Source: Halobellus litoreus (lineage in GTDB: Archaea; Halobacteriota; Halobacteria; Halobacteriales; Haloferacaceae). Taken from it: 64,000 nucleotides of DNA. Where the stretch lies: positions 885,083 to 949,082 of the forward strand of contig NZ_JANHAW010000001.1 in assembly GCF_024464595.1 (NCBI RefSeq), read 5' to 3'. Position numbers and translations under genes: made by a program. The notes below the pieces were generated by a model. It ran no database searches. It was given only the letters and a program-made list of their open reading frames with translations, and was not told the origin of the DNA. Shown here in pieces: positions 1 to 8,869 of this stretch (position 1 is its first letter; the number at the start of each line of letters is the position of its first letter).

Positions 1-1001
1 CCGTCGTCGGTGTACGAGACGAGCGTCAGAAGGGCGTCGGCGGCCAGGGCGTTGCCACCGGCGTACGCCGTCAGGTCGCGACGCGGCCCGAAGTCCGTCG
101 CCGCGTCGCCTCCCGACGAACCGCCTCTACCGACCGCCGCACCGTCGCCGTCGGCCGACGCTCCGGCGTCCTTCTCCTCGGGCGCGACGCTCCCTCCGAA
201 GGCCGTGCCGTTCCAGAGGCGGTCGATCAGGAAGTCGCGGGTCCCGAACGCGGGGGCCAGCAGATCGTCGTCGCCGGTGTAGAGGTAGCCGTTGGCGAAC
301 GCGCGCACGAGCGCCGCGTTCGCGTCGAGCACTTTCTCGGTATGCGGATCGGACCAATCGCGACCCTCCGCGTAGCGGTAGAATCCCCCCGACTCCTCGT
401 CGTAAAGCGACTCCCCGATCACGCCGAGCGTCTCGGTCGCCTGCTCGCGGGCGCGCTTGAGCGCGAACTCGATGGTCCGCGGGAGCGGGAACTTCGCGTC
501 GGTGCCCCACCCGGCGAACCGCGGGTCCCACTTCTCGTCGAGTTGGCCGGCGAGGTGCGATTCGATCCGCTCGTCGACCGGGCCCGCGGGGGTCGGATCG
601 CCCGAAAGCGCGCGCGGGATCCGTCCGGCCTCCGCGCCGCGCTCGCTCCAGACGTCGCGGACGGAGTCGAGCACCTGTCGCATCCCGTCGGGGCCGAGGT
701 ACGTCGCGCCGGTGATTACCCTTCCTTCGGGCGTACAGAACACCGTCGAGGGAAACCCGCCCATATTGTACCGTTCGCGGACGCGCGGTCGTCTGTCGAC
801 GTCGACGCGAACCGGGACGAAGCCGTCGTTGACGTTCGCGGCGATCCGGGGTTCGGCGTAGGTCTCGGCGTCCATCTCGTGACAGCTGTCGCACCACGTC
901 GCGGTGAGCGAGAGGAGCACGGGGCGGTCGGCGGCGCGGGCCTCCTCGAACGGCGCGGGCCCCCACTCGCGCCACTCGACGTGCGTCCGGTCGTCGTTCA
1001 T
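1..1001 (-). CDS. DUF255 thioredoxin-like protein (YyaL/SSP411 type), 3' end off window
   Basis: The window holds the first 333 residues, starting at ATG; the rest lies beyond the left edge. Residues 1-130 are a thioredoxin-like DUF255 domain with TATWCDSCHEMD, giving a CxxC pair at C37 and C40, followed by the start of a six-hairpin glycosidase-like domain. Family members run to about 550-720 residues, so roughly half is missing here. The family is widespread in archaea and bacteria but its biochemical role is not settled; a cytosolic redox or isomerase role is usually suggested. There is no signal peptide. A low-complexity Gly/Asp/Ala insert lies near residues 275-305. It diverges from the FxsA-type gene with about 110 bases between the starts. 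Confidence 0.88.
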   Translation of the reverse strand, partial: MNDDRTHVEWREWGPAPFEEARAADRPVLLSLTATWCDSCHEMDAETYAEPRIAANVNDGFVPVRVDVDRRPRVRERYNMGGFPSTVFCTPEGRVITGATYLGPDGMRQVLDSVRDVWSERGAEAGRIPRALSGDPTPAGPVDERIESHLAGQLDEKWDPRFAGWGTDAKFPLPRTIEFALKRAREQATETLGVIGESLYDEESGGFYRYAEGRDWSDPHTEKVLDANAALVRAFANGYLYTGDDDLLAPAFGTRDFLIDRLWNGTAFGGSVAPEEKDAGASADGDGAAVGRGGSSGGDAATDFGPRRDLTAYAGGNALAADALLTLVSYTDD

Positions 1002-1113
1002 ACCCGTACTCGGACGGGCCGGCGGGTAAGGCCTTCGAGGTGCGGTTCTCCGGACCCTCGTGCGTCGGCTGCGCGACACAAGGGCTATCAACGGTGGTCG
1101 CAAACGATGGCGT

Positions 1114-1599
1114 ATGCGAACGCGCTGGGTCATCGCGCTTCTGTTGGCGATTCCGCTCGCCGACACGCTCCTGTTGCTGCCGATCGCGGGGCGGATCGGC
1201 TTCGTCCCGACAGTGCTCTTGGTGGTTCTCACCGGCCTCGTGGGGATGCTGCTCGTCCGCGCGGAGGGTCGCCACACCCTCTCGAAACTCCAGCGGAAGG
1301 CCGCGACGGGCGAGGCCCCGACGAACGAACTGCTCGACGGTGGTCTCCTGATCGCCGCCGGCGCGTTCCTCTTGACGCCCGGCATCGTCACGGACGCGCT
1401 CGGCTTCGCGCTCGCGCTCCCGGTCACGCGCTATCCGATCCGGGAAGTGCTGAAGCGCTACGTCGTCCGCCCGTATCTGGACCGACAGACCGGCGGCTTC
1501 GTCTCCGGCAACGTCTGGGTCGGCGGCTTCCCCGGCGACGACGACGTGGTGAATCTCGACCCCGAGGAGTACGGCCGCTCGGGCGACGACAACTCCTGA
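1114..1599 (+). CDS. FxsA-family membrane protein
   Basis: A 161-residue protein starting MRTRWVIALLLAIPLADTLL, with hydrophobic segments near residues 5-22, 27-48 and 75-95 and a hydrophilic acidic tail. The order of a first membrane hairpin, a short basic/polar loop (EGRHTLSKLQRK) and the segment GGLLIAAGAFLLTPGIVTDA is the FxsA signature; the LTPG(x)TD motif is characteristic. FxsA in E. coli affects exclusion of phage T7; the role in archaea is unknown. An in-frame start 54 bases upstream exists, but the chosen ATG begins the first membrane segment and fits the family. Confidence 0.85.
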   Translation: MRTRWVIALLLAIPLADTLLLLPIAGRIGFVPTVLLVVLTGLVGMLLVRAEGRHTLSKLQRKAATGEAPTNELLDGGLLIAAGAFLLTPGIVTDALGFALALPVTRYPIREVLKRYVVRPYLDRQTGGFVSGNVWVGGFPGDDDVVNLDPEEYGRSGDDNS

Positions 1600-1663
1600 T
1601 TTCGGGCGGGACCGATCGATCCTAACCCCGGGACTCCGTGCCTGACTGCAGTCGAAAGGAAAC

Positions 1664-1692
1664 TCTTAAACTACTCATCGAACTACGAGTAG
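1664..1692 (+). promoter_or_regulatory. Putative promoter of tRNA-Ile with short inverted repeat
   Basis: A TATA-like CTTAAA lies about 37 bases before the tRNA, followed by the inverted repeat CTACTC/GAGTAG with a 10-base spacer. The spacing fits an archaeal promoter for the tRNA; any role of the inverted repeat is a guess. Confidence 0.4.
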
Positions 1693-1704
1693 ATGCGCTC
1701 GCCT

Positions 1705-1778
1705 GGGCCAATAGCTCAGTCAGGTTGAGCGCTCGGCTGATAACCGGGAGGTCCACGGTTCAAATCCGTGTTGGCCCA
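1705..1778 (+). tRNA. tRNA-Ile(GAU)
   Basis: The 74-base cloverleaf closes with acceptor arms GGGCCAA and TTGGCCC plus discriminator A. The anticodon loop CTGATAA gives anticodon GAT, and the T-arm contains GGTTCAAATCC. No CCA is encoded, as usual in haloarchaea. tRNA genes are common integration targets, and the DNA downstream (to about 7.3 kb) is visibly richer in A+T than the DNA upstream. Confidence 0.96.
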
Positions 1779-1779
1779 T

Positions 1780-1818
1780 CCCCAATTCGGTTGGCCTTTT
1801 GCCAACCGAAATTCGGGG
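1780..1818 (+). terminator. Strong hairpin right after tRNA-Ile
   Basis: TTCGGTTGGC pairs perfectly with GCCAACCGAA around a five-base CTTTT loop, and flanking CCCC/GGGG can extend the stem with small bulges. It starts two bases after the tRNA. It could end transcription or protect or process the tRNA 3' end. There is no downstream T-run, so calling it a terminator is an inference. Confidence 0.5.
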
Positions 1819-1974
1819 CCACAACTCCCCAGCCACCTAATCTCGTGCGATAACGAAAACAAACAGAGGCCTCTTTCTTCGAAACAGAAGGAAATTTCTG
1901 ACGGCCCCCTCTGCCGTCTGTCGGTTCGAATCACAGGTGGGTGGTCGCCGTGACGCTGGAGCGTCGACGCCGGC

Positions 1975-2158
1975 GGCACCGTCCGAATCTACACCGTCGG
2001 GTGTCCACTCTGCGGCGAACCGATCGGCGATCCAGCGCTGGATGGACAAGTACGGCGCCGAGTTCGATCTTGACGGGGACGGAGGGAAGATCCGTTTCGA
2101 CACAGTGCGTTCGAGCCGGAAGTTCGATTTCGAGCCCCTCTTGGGGAGTTCGATCTGA
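1975..2158 (+). pseudogene. Relic of a small zinc-ribbon-like protein, apparently frameshifted
   Basis: One frame reads GTVRIYTVGCPLCGEPIGD, with a CPLC knuckle, then stops after a run of arginines. An overlapping frame continues with MDKYGAEFDLDGDGGKIRF and ends at a TGA. The two halves look like one acidic haloarchaeal protein split by a frameshift near 2040. No clear start codon or promoter is seen. This could also be chance coding-like composition. The rest of the roughly 460 bases between tRNA-Ile and the protease gene holds only the hairpin and the protease promoter. Confidence 0.3.
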
Positions 2159-2202
2159 TGCCAACTGGATCCAGAGGATATCGATGTTAACAAATGTCAG
2201 TG

Positions 2203-2210
2203 TTTCTATA
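2203..2210 (+). promoter_or_regulatory. TATA-like box of the CPBP protease gene
   Basis: TTTCTATA is centred about 29 bases before the ATG of the protease gene, the spacing of a leaderless haloarchaeal promoter. Confidence 0.5.
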
Positions 2211-2235
2211 AGTGATCTGGTAGCGTTACCAGGGT

Positions 2236-3057
2236 ATGAATACGATTGTCGAACGTCGCCCGATAGCGTTCACGCTCGGCCTAACTATCGCACTGATCGG
2301 GATGGCCGTCGCTGGACGGCTCGTACTTGCTCCACTCCTGCCGCAACTCACGCTCGATGGGGTTGGACTCCTGCTGAATTGGCTGTTCGTCGGAGTAACC
2401 TTCGGACTGGTCGCGTGGTTAGGATGGTCGGAGAAGATTCGCCTCACCGCTCGCGTTAACCGCCGGGCACTGGTGTACCTGCTACCGTTCGCCATTGCCG
2501 TGTTCATTCCGGTCGTATTCGGACTCACCATCCCCGAGGTGTCGCTCGTTCGGGGCGAAGTTCTCCCGGACTGGGCAACCCTCCTCGTGGTCATTGTCGG
2601 CGTTGCGCTCGGTGCGGCGCTGTTCGAAGAGATCCTATACCGGGGAGTCTTGCTTCGGGCACTCGAATCACGAGGACACCTCTTTGCTGGCGTCGTCACC
2701 GCCACCGCGTTCGGCCTCACTCACGTCTCGAAGATCGTTCTCGGGGGCTCCGTCGCCGAGTGGTTGCCATCGATGATTCTCATCATTCCGTTGGGTATTG
2801 GACTCGCGGCAGTTGCATTCCGCCTCGAGAGCATCTGGCCACTAATTGTCTGGCACTTCGCTGTCGACGTAACAGGGCTTCTCAGTGCCGGCCAGTCACA
2901 AGCCTACACCCTCACGACACTCGGCTTCATTCTGTTCGTCGGCGTGATGGGCCTCTGGCTCCTCTGGCAAGATGACCGCGCCGCAAAGGCTGCTCTCTCC
3001 AGTGACACCACTTCGACGTTCACCGAGAGCGGAAAAATGGATCCGAACTCACGGTAG
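2236..3057 (+). CDS. CPBP-family intramembrane metalloprotease (CAAX-like, Abi)
   Basis: A 273-residue polytopic membrane protein with about seven or eight hydrophobic segments. The three family motifs are present: EEILYRG (E131, E132, R136), FGLTH (F159, H163) and HFAVD (H207, D211). These residues coordinate the active-site metal and activate water in the Rce1/CPBP superfamily, which cleaves within the membrane and includes prenyl-protein endopeptidases and bacteriocin self-immunity proteins. The natural substrate here is unknown. The gene sits alone behind tRNA-Ile and a leaderless promoter, in a stretch that is more A+T-rich than the window average, so it may have been acquired. Confidence 0.9.
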   Translation: MNTIVERRPIAFTLGLTIALIGMAVAGRLVLAPLLPQLTLDGVGLLLNWLFVGVTFGLVAWLGWSEKIRLTARVNRRALVYLLPFAIAVFIPVVFGLTIPEVSLVRGEVLPDWATLLVVIVGVALGAALFEEILYRGVLLRALESRGHLFAGVVTATAFGLTHVSKIVLGGSVAEWLPSMILIIPLGIGLAAVAFRLESIWPLIVWHFAVDVTGLLSAGQSQAYTLTTLGFILFVGVMGLWLLWQDDRAAKAALSSDTTSTFTESGKMDPNSR

Positions 3058-3199
3058 GAACCCGTCGATCTGTCTTCCCGTCCAGCGATGGGTTCGCACT
3101 GGTAGCCACTGGCGTATGAAACCTGCTTGCTGACTGCACTCTCTCTATTCAGGACACCAGTTTTGTCAAGTAGTAGGTGTTTAAACAGAGCCAGAGAGT

Positions 3200-6100
3200 C
3201 TATTCAGTACCGGTTTCGACACCCGTAATCTCGAAGCGCGCCCCCCCAGCAGTTCCCTCAGTGAGTGTAATCTCCCATCCGTGCGCTTCAGCGACGTCCT
3301 TGATGATACTCAGACCAAACCCAGTTCCGTCCGGTGAGGTCGAGTAGCCCACCTCGAAGACCTCTTCACGAGCGTCTTCTGGAATTCCGGGTCCATCATC
3401 CTCGATATAGAATCCGTTATCCAGATCCCCAACACGAACGGTTACATCTTCTCCCCCGTGTTCGATGGCATTCCGAAATAGGTTTTCCAAGAGTTGACAC
3501 AGTCGGTCATAGTCCGCCTCAATCGTTTGGAGTCCAGTCTGCTTTGGAATACGAAATTCAGCATCAGTACTTTCGTCTTCGATCATCGTCCAAGCCGACT
3601 CGACAGCCTCGTTCAAATCCACAGACGCTGTCGATCCGATGACCTGCCCTTCACGAAGCAACCACAACATATCCTCAATAATTCGCTCCATCCGGTCGAG
3701 TGCGCTGTCGGCCACGTCCAGATTCTCACTCTCGAACTCCTCGTGAGCGAGCGTTAGTCGCCCGCGAGCGATATTCAGCGGATTGCGAAGATCGTGAGAG
3801 ACGACACGGGCAAACTCTTCGAGCCGTTCGTTTTGCCGTTCGATCTCCCGCTCATACGCTCTCTGGTCGGTTACGTCCCTGAAGTACACCGAGACACCGC
3901 TTGTCGATGGATAAATCGTCGCTTCAACGCGGAAATCCAGGGGGTCATAATACACCTCGTAGCTCTGCGGAACCTGGGTCTCCATCGCTGTATGAAACGC
4001 ATCCCGCACCTTGTCGAGGTTGGCAGCCTCCGGATACTGCTCCCACAACTTCTCACCGAGAAGTTCCTCTTCGGATGCCTGGAGTAGCTCTTCAGCACGG
4101 TCGTTTACGTGGCTGAAGCGTAAGTCGTCATCAAGTGCATAGAACGCGTCAGTCACCCGGCCGAGAATCTCTGACAATCTCGTCTCCAGTTCGCGCTGTT
4201 CAGTGATATCCTCGAACGCGAAGATCGCTTGCTGTATATCTCCATCGTCGTCCCACTGTAGGGCTCCGTTCACTGAGGCCCACACACGGTCTCCAGATGG
4301 CTGGCGAAGGCCAACAACCTGATCGTATATCGGTTCCTCTTGGGAGATCACCCGATCGAACGGTGTGGTACCTGTTTCGAGGGGTTCTCCATCCTCATCG
4401 ACCAGTCCCCAGCGGGAATCATCGTGCGTGAAGTCGTTGATTTCCTCGCTGGATCGTCCATAGATCGCTTCGGCCCGCTCGTTGACGAATGCAAGCGTCC
4501 CATCCGCATCGATGACGGTGATACCGATCGGACTGGTTTCGACGATTCCTTCGACGAGATCCCGCTCCTGTTGGAGTTCTTTTTTGTTCTCTTTGTACTC
4601 GGTAATATCCTGGACTGCGCCCCGGAGCGTGGCAACCTCACCACCCTCAACGGTCGGGGTTCCTTGGACACGGAGCCAGCGGATCTCGCCGCCCGGTCGC
4701 TGGATCCGTACTTCAACGTCGAATGGCTCCCCCGAATCGAGTGCGTCTTCGACGGCTCTTTCGACGATCTGACGGTCGTCCTCGTGGTAGACAGCCAGCG
4801 CCTCGTCCAACGATGGCTCTTCGTCGGTATCGACTCCGAGGATCTCGAAGAGGTTCTCGCTCCAGAACACGTCCATCGTTCCGGTATCGATCTCCCAGCC
4901 CCCAACGTCAGCAATCCGCTCCGTGTGTTCGAGTAATTCTTCTGTCCGCTCGAGTTCCTGTTCGCGCTCTTTGCGGTCGGTGATGTCCTGAATGAACCCC
5001 CGAACCGTCCGCGGTTCCTCGTTACCAAGCACCTTGCCCCGCACTCGGACCCATCGCTGGTTGTCCTGGGCAGTAATCAGACGAAGTTCTTGATCGAACG
5101 ACTCGCCATTCTCAAGTGCGGTTTCGACTGCCTGCTCGATTGCCTCTCGATCCTCGGGGTGGTAGAACTCGATAGCTTGTTCGATAGTTGGGGTGAATCC
5201 GTCGTTGACCTCGTGAATACGGCGGGTGCCGTCCGTCCACACGTGGGCGCCGTCCGCGTCGAACTCCCAGGCACCGAGGCTCCCGAGGTCTTCGGCTTCT
5301 CTGAAGAACTCACGCATTCGTTCGAGCTCCTGTTCGCGTTCCTTTCGATCGGTAATGTCGTGCACCACGCCGATCATCCGCGTGGTTCCATCTGCACCGA
5401 CGACGGTTTTTCCCGGCGCCTCGATCCACCGCACCTCGTCGTCGACGATGATCCGGAGTTCCTCGTGTTTGTCCTCGCCAGATTCCAATGCCTGCCGTAC
5501 CGATTCGCGGGCTTGTTGACGGTCCTCGGGGTGGATTACCTCAAGAAAGTCCTGACTGGTCTGGACGCTCGTCCCGTACAGCTCTGTTTCGGTTGGATAG
5601 AACGTCGCTTCATCTGCATCCACGTCCCACTCCCAGACGATAGTCTCGGTCGCCTCGAGCGCAAACTCCATCCGTTCTTTCGTCTGTTGGAGTTCGCGTT
5701 GGCGACTGCGCTCCTCGGTCACGTCCCGTCCGATCAGTAGATGCTGCCCAGGGACGACATCAGGTGATGCCGAGTATTCCATCACGTATTCGTCCCCCTC
5801 CGTGTCACTCAACTTGATAATCTCTTGCTGCTCTTGCAGGAGTTCATCGAGTAAATCGGTCTGCTCAGTATCTGTAGTGATGAAATCCTGTATGTAGCGT
5901 CCGACGAGTTCCTCCGGGTCGATTCCGGCCACTTCGGCAGCCCGTTCGTTACGTTCGATGATTCGGCCATCATCGTCAACGACCACGATCGCCTCGAATG
6001 CAGCATCGAAGACCTGTCTGAATTTGTCGTACTCCGTTTGGAATTGGTCGTCGGAACCGGGTGTCGTCAGGTCCGGCGTTGTACGGGGAAGTGAGATGGT

Positions 6101-7228
6101 CACTGTCGTTCCTTCAGCGGAAACGTCAGTATCGATGTCGCCGTCGTGTTTCGTAACAATCGTGCGGGCGATCCAATGGCCTAACCCCATACTGTGGACG
6201 AGTGGTGTTTCGGTGCCTTCAGCGATGACGGCCTGTTCCTCTTCTGGGATCCCTGGTCCATCATCCTGAATGCTGACCGTCACGACCTCGTCGGTTCCGG
6301 TTACCTTGACAGAGATATCGGGTGTTTCTCCGGCGTATTCGGCTGCGTTCTCGATGATTTCTCGAATGGCGAGTGGGAGTGTTGGCCGTGCAAAATAGTC
6401 GATCGACTCGGGGATATCGACTGTAATGGATGCTGCTGGGACTTGGTCTGCTATGTCGGCGACTATTTGTCTGATTTCGCGTGTTAACTCAACAGTTCGT
6501 CGGTCGGATGATTCTTGTAGAATCTGTTCGAGTTTCCGTGCTTCTTCGCTGAGATTGAGTACCTCATCCACAGCGTCGATCGCTGCATCAGATGACAGGC
6601 CCTGGCTGGATTGCTGAGGTTGGGCGTTCAAATAACCTTTCACGATGGAAAGTTTGTTGCGGATATTGTGTCTGAGCACCCGTGTTAACACGGATACTAT
6701 CTCCGAAGATTCGTTGAGGTCCGCCTCATATTTCGACTCGACAATTTCGTTTTCGATGAATCGGGCAAGAAGTTCCAAGAAGAATGCTTCCTCGGGGTCA
6801 AATGACTCCCGGGCATCTTGTCCAACAAAACAGACGCTTCCAGAGATCTCATCGCCTTCGTACAACGGTGTTCCGAAATACGAGGTGATATCGAGGGTTT
6901 GATACGCAGGATCATTCTCAAGTCCTTGCTCAGTCGCGTTATGAACCATCAACGACGAGCCGTCTTTGACGACGCGGCGACAGTACGTGTTCGACAGATC
7001 GAGTGTCGTCCCCTCGGAGAACTGGCCGTCGTCTTTATCCGTGCTAACGATTGCCTCCCACGTGTTTCCCTCTTCGTACGTCCGTACGACGAGACCAGTG
7101 TCGACATCTAGATACGCCGAGCCTATGTCGAGTGCTCGCTCGATTTTTTCTTCTGCCGGCTGGTCGGCTGTCATAAGCTGTTGTAGGATGGTGCCGAGCG
7201 TCCCCGTGTCGTGATTTTGAATATCCAT
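3200..7228 (-). CDS. Very large multi-sensor kinase: GAF, transmitter, six PAS, second transmitter
   Basis: A soluble 1342-residue protein. Order: GAF domain (about 1-170, with TYCRRVVKDG); a first kinase module with RHNIRNKLS (phospho-acceptor H187), ENAAEYA, DDGPGIP (322-328) and MGLGHW; then six PAS/PAC units ending at about residues 510, 628, 754, 880, 1010 and 1124, most closed by ITDRKEREQEL-like linkers; then a second kinase module with SHDLRNPL (H1145), FRNAIEHGG, DDGPGIP (1277-1283) and GTGFGLS. PAS units 2-4 are alike in sequence, suggesting internal duplication. There are no membrane segments and no response regulator nearby. The input signal cannot be read from sequence; PAS and GAF domains in such kinases usually bind small ligands, haem or flavin. 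Base composition is more A+T-rich than neighbouring genes. Confidence 0.93.
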   Translation of the reverse strand: MDIQNHDTGTLGTILQQLMTADQPAEEKIERALDIGSAYLDVDTGLVVRTYEEGNTWEAIVSTDKDDGQFSEGTTLDLSNTYCRRVVKDGSSLMVHNATEQGLENDPAYQTLDITSYFGTPLYEGDEISGSVCFVGQDARESFDPEEAFFLELLARFIENEIVESKYEADLNESSEIVSVLTRVLRHNIRNKLSIVKGYLNAQPQQSSQGLSSDAAIDAVDEVLNLSEEARKLEQILQESSDRRTVELTREIRQIVADIADQVPAASITVDIPESIDYFARPTLPLAIREIIENAAEYAGETPDISVKVTGTDEVVTVSIQDDGPGIPEEEQAVIAEGTETPLVHSMGLGHWIARTIVTKHDGDIDTDVSAEGTTVTISLPRTTPDLTTPGSDDQFQTEYDKFRQVFDAAFEAIVVVDDDGRIIERNERAAEVAGIDPEELVGRYIQDFITTDTEQTDLLDELLQEQQEIIKLSDTEGDEYVMEYSASPDVVPGQHLLIGRDVTEERSRQRELQQTKERMEFALEATETIVWEWDVDADEATFYPTETELYGTSVQTSQDFLEVIHPEDRQQARESVRQALESGEDKHEELRIIVDDEVRWIEAPGKTVVGADGTTRMIGVVHDITDRKEREQELERMREFFREAEDLGSLGAWEFDADGAHVWTDGTRRIHEVNDGFTPTIEQAIEFYHPEDREAIEQAVETALENGESFDQELRLITAQDNQRWVRVRGKVLGNEEPRTVRGFIQDITDRKEREQELERTEELLEHTERIADVGGWEIDTGTMDVFWSENLFEILGVDTDEEPSLDEALAVYHEDDRQIVERAVEDALDSGEPFDVEVRIQRPGGEIRWLRVQGTPTVEGGEVATLRGAVQDITEYKENKKELQQERDLVEGIVETSPIGITVIDADGTLAFVNERAEAIYGRSSEEINDFTHDDSRWGLVDEDGEPLETGTTPFDRVISQEEPIYDQVVGLRQPSGDRVWASVNGALQWDDDGDIQQAIFAFEDITEQRELETRLSEILGRVTDAFYALDDDLRFSHVNDRAEELLQASEEELLGEKLWEQYPEAANLDKVRDAFHTAMETQVPQSYEVYYDPLDFRVEATIYPSTSGVSVYFRDVTDQRAYEREIERQNERLEEFARVVSHDLRNPLNIARGRLTLAHEEFESENLDVADSALDRMERIIEDMLWLLREGQVIGSTASVDLNEAVESAWTMIEDESTDAEFRIPKQTGLQTIEADYDRLCQLLENLFRNAIEHGGEDVTVRVGDLDNGFYIEDDGPGIPEDAREEVFEVGYSTSPDGTGFGLSIIKDVAEAHGWEITLTEGTAGGARFEITGVETGTE

Positions 7229-7267
7229 AGATTACTGTGGGTTCTGGGCGGAGAGCAGGTTTGCTTT

Positions 7268-7283
7268 CCGCTCTGGAGCGGAG
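7268..7283. promoter_or_regulatory. 16-base palindrome upstream of the large kinase
   Basis: TCCGCTCTGGAGCGGA has seven-base arms around TG, about 40 bases before the kinase start. It has the form of a dimeric repressor site, but no regulator can be assigned. Confidence 0.35.
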
Positions 7284-7335
7284 GTTCAGTATATCCGATT
7301 GATATGTCATAGGAGTATTGTAATATTTTTCGATA

Positions 7336-7352
7336 GCTACTGATTCAGTAGC
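7336..7352. repeat. Short inverted repeat between convergent-side ends
   Basis: GCTACTG-ATT-CAGTAGC has perfect seven-base arms in the 230-base gap between the kinase start and the phosphodiesterase stop. It lies downstream of the leftward phosphodiesterase gene, so it could be a transcription end signal, but no T-run follows. Nothing else is seen in this gap. Confidence 0.35.
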
Positions 7353-7459
7353 CGTCTGCGGTGCTCACACCTCCTCCTCGAGGACGCGCTCCTCGGGCGT
7401 CGTCTGCCGGAGATGCCAAAACTCCGAGAGCCACTCGATCGCAACGAGAGAGGTCGTCG

Positions 7460-8869
7460 TCAGTCGGAGGCAGACCGCACACCGGACAGCAGCGAAGCCG
7501 CCTCGAAGTCCATATCGAGTCGCTCCTCGACGCCGAGCAGTTCCGCGATCGTCGGCGCCACGGCCCGCGCGTCGACCGGGCCGTCGATCACCCGGCGATC
7601 CGGAGCGGCGGGGCCGCCGAGTCCGTACACTCCCAGCGTCTCCTCGTCCACGCGTCCGTGAGACCCCCCGATCCGTGTCGGGTCGAGCGAGGTCAGTCCG
7701 GCGTCGCCGACGAAGAGTTCGCACGGGTCGAAGCCGGGTTTGGCGTGGATGTCCATCTCTGTGGCGTACGACGGGGCCGCGTCGTGGCCGTCCCACCAGT
7801 AGTACTGGAACCAGGCGTCGGGTTCGGCGACCAGCACGAGGTCGCCCGCGTTCGCGTGATCGACGTCGCGGGCCGCCTTGCCGCGGTCGTCCAGCACCTC
7901 GGCCACGCCGTCGAGCGCTTCGACCGTCTCGCGGACGTCGGCGAGCACGTCCGAATCGGCGTACACGTGGGCGATCTGGTGGTCGACCATCGCGAAGGCC
8001 GACGAGCGCGCGAGGTCGACCTCCTCGCCGCCGCTGCCGTCGTCGGTCACCGAGAGCAGCCCCGCCTCACGGAGCGCGCGGTTGGGGACGACGGGCGTAT
8101 CGACCGGATGGAAGCCGTACTCGCTGACGACGTTCACGGCCGTCTCGGCCCAGCGCTCGCCGCCGCGGAGGAACGACAGGAACGACCCGAGTAGTTCGTC
8201 GACTGTTTCGAGCGCCGCGTCGGTCTCCGGCGCGTCGGGGCCGTGCCGCTGCGCGTCGTAGTCGAGGTGGGGGACGTACACCCAGAGCAGGTCCGGGTCG
8301 TACCGTTCGATCGCCTCGCGGGCGGCGGTTAGAATCCACTCGCTGCTTCCCTCGTCGGCCGCCGGCCCCCAGTAGTTATGCAGTGGGAAGTGACCGTGCT
8401 CGGCCTCCAGTTCGTCGTAGAAGCCGTCGGGATTGGTCCAGCAGTTCATCTCGAGGAGGTTGTTGTCCTCGTCTTCGATCGGCGAGGGCGTCACCGCGAC
8501 GTCGGCGCTCGTCCCGACGAGGTGCTGGAAGAACAGCACGCCGGTGGTGAGACCGGCGTCGGCGGCGGCCTCCCAGATGCGGGTGCGGTCGCCCCGGTCG
8601 CGCTCCCAGAAGGCCACCGCGTCGGCGTCGCGGTCGTACTCGCCGTTCGCCACGTCGCCGTGGGCCGTCGGCGAGCGTCCGGTCGCAAGCGTGGTCTGGG
8701 CCGGAACCGTGACCGCGGGGAACGGCGGCCGGAGGTCGGCCGTCGTCGCCTCGGGTAACAACTCGGTCAGGTTCGGCGCGCGGCCGTCGCCGAGGTGGTC
8801 GCGCTGGAGGCCGACGACGTCGAGGACGACGACGCGCTCGGCCGCGGTCGGTTCCCCGGTCGCGGTCAT
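7460..8869 (-). CDS. Alkaline-phosphatase-superfamily phosphodiesterase, EboF-like
   Basis: 469 residues of the type I phosphodiesterase/nucleotide pyrophosphatase family. N-terminal VVVLDVVGL supplies the metal-binding Asp (D17); FPAVTVPAQTTLATGRSPT (from residue 50) holds the nucleophile-type Thr (T54). Further metal-site motifs are VYVPHLDYDAQRHGPDAPE, VVSEYGF and GSHGRVDEETLGVYGLG. No signal peptide is visible, so a cytosolic protein acting on a phosphodiester metabolite is likely. The ATG overlaps the stop of the inositol-phosphate synthase gene by four bases (ATGA), so the two are co-transcribed. In bacteria a homologue (EboF) is part of the ebo cluster. The exact substrate is unknown. 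Confidence 0.88.
   Translation of the reverse strand: MTATGEPTAAERVVVLDVVGLQRDHLGDGRAPNLTELLPEATTADLRPPFPAVTVPAQTTLATGRSPTAHGDVANGEYDRDADAVAFWERDRGDRTRIWEAAADAGLTTGVLFFQHLVGTSADVAVTPSPIEDEDNNLLEMNCWTNPDGFYDELEAEHGHFPLHNYWGPAADEGSSEWILTAAREAIERYDPDLLWVYVPHLDYDAQRHGPDAPETDAALETVDELLGSFLSFLRGGERWAETAVNVVSEYGFHPVDTPVVPNRALREAGLLSVTDDGSGGEEVDLARSSAFAMVDHQIAHVYADSDVLADVRETVEALDGVAEVLDDRGKAARDVDHANAGDLVLVAEPDAWFQYYWWDGHDAAPSYATEMDIHAKPGFDPCELFVGDAGLTSLDPTRIGGSHGRVDEETLGVYGLGGPAAPDRRVIDGPVDARAVAPTIAELLGVEERLDMDFEAASLLSGVRSASD

Noticed and set aside
7229-7459. Copy of the tRNA-Ile 3' end as a right att site of an island
   Set aside because: No stretch matching GGTTCAAATCCGTG or TTGGCCCA was found here.
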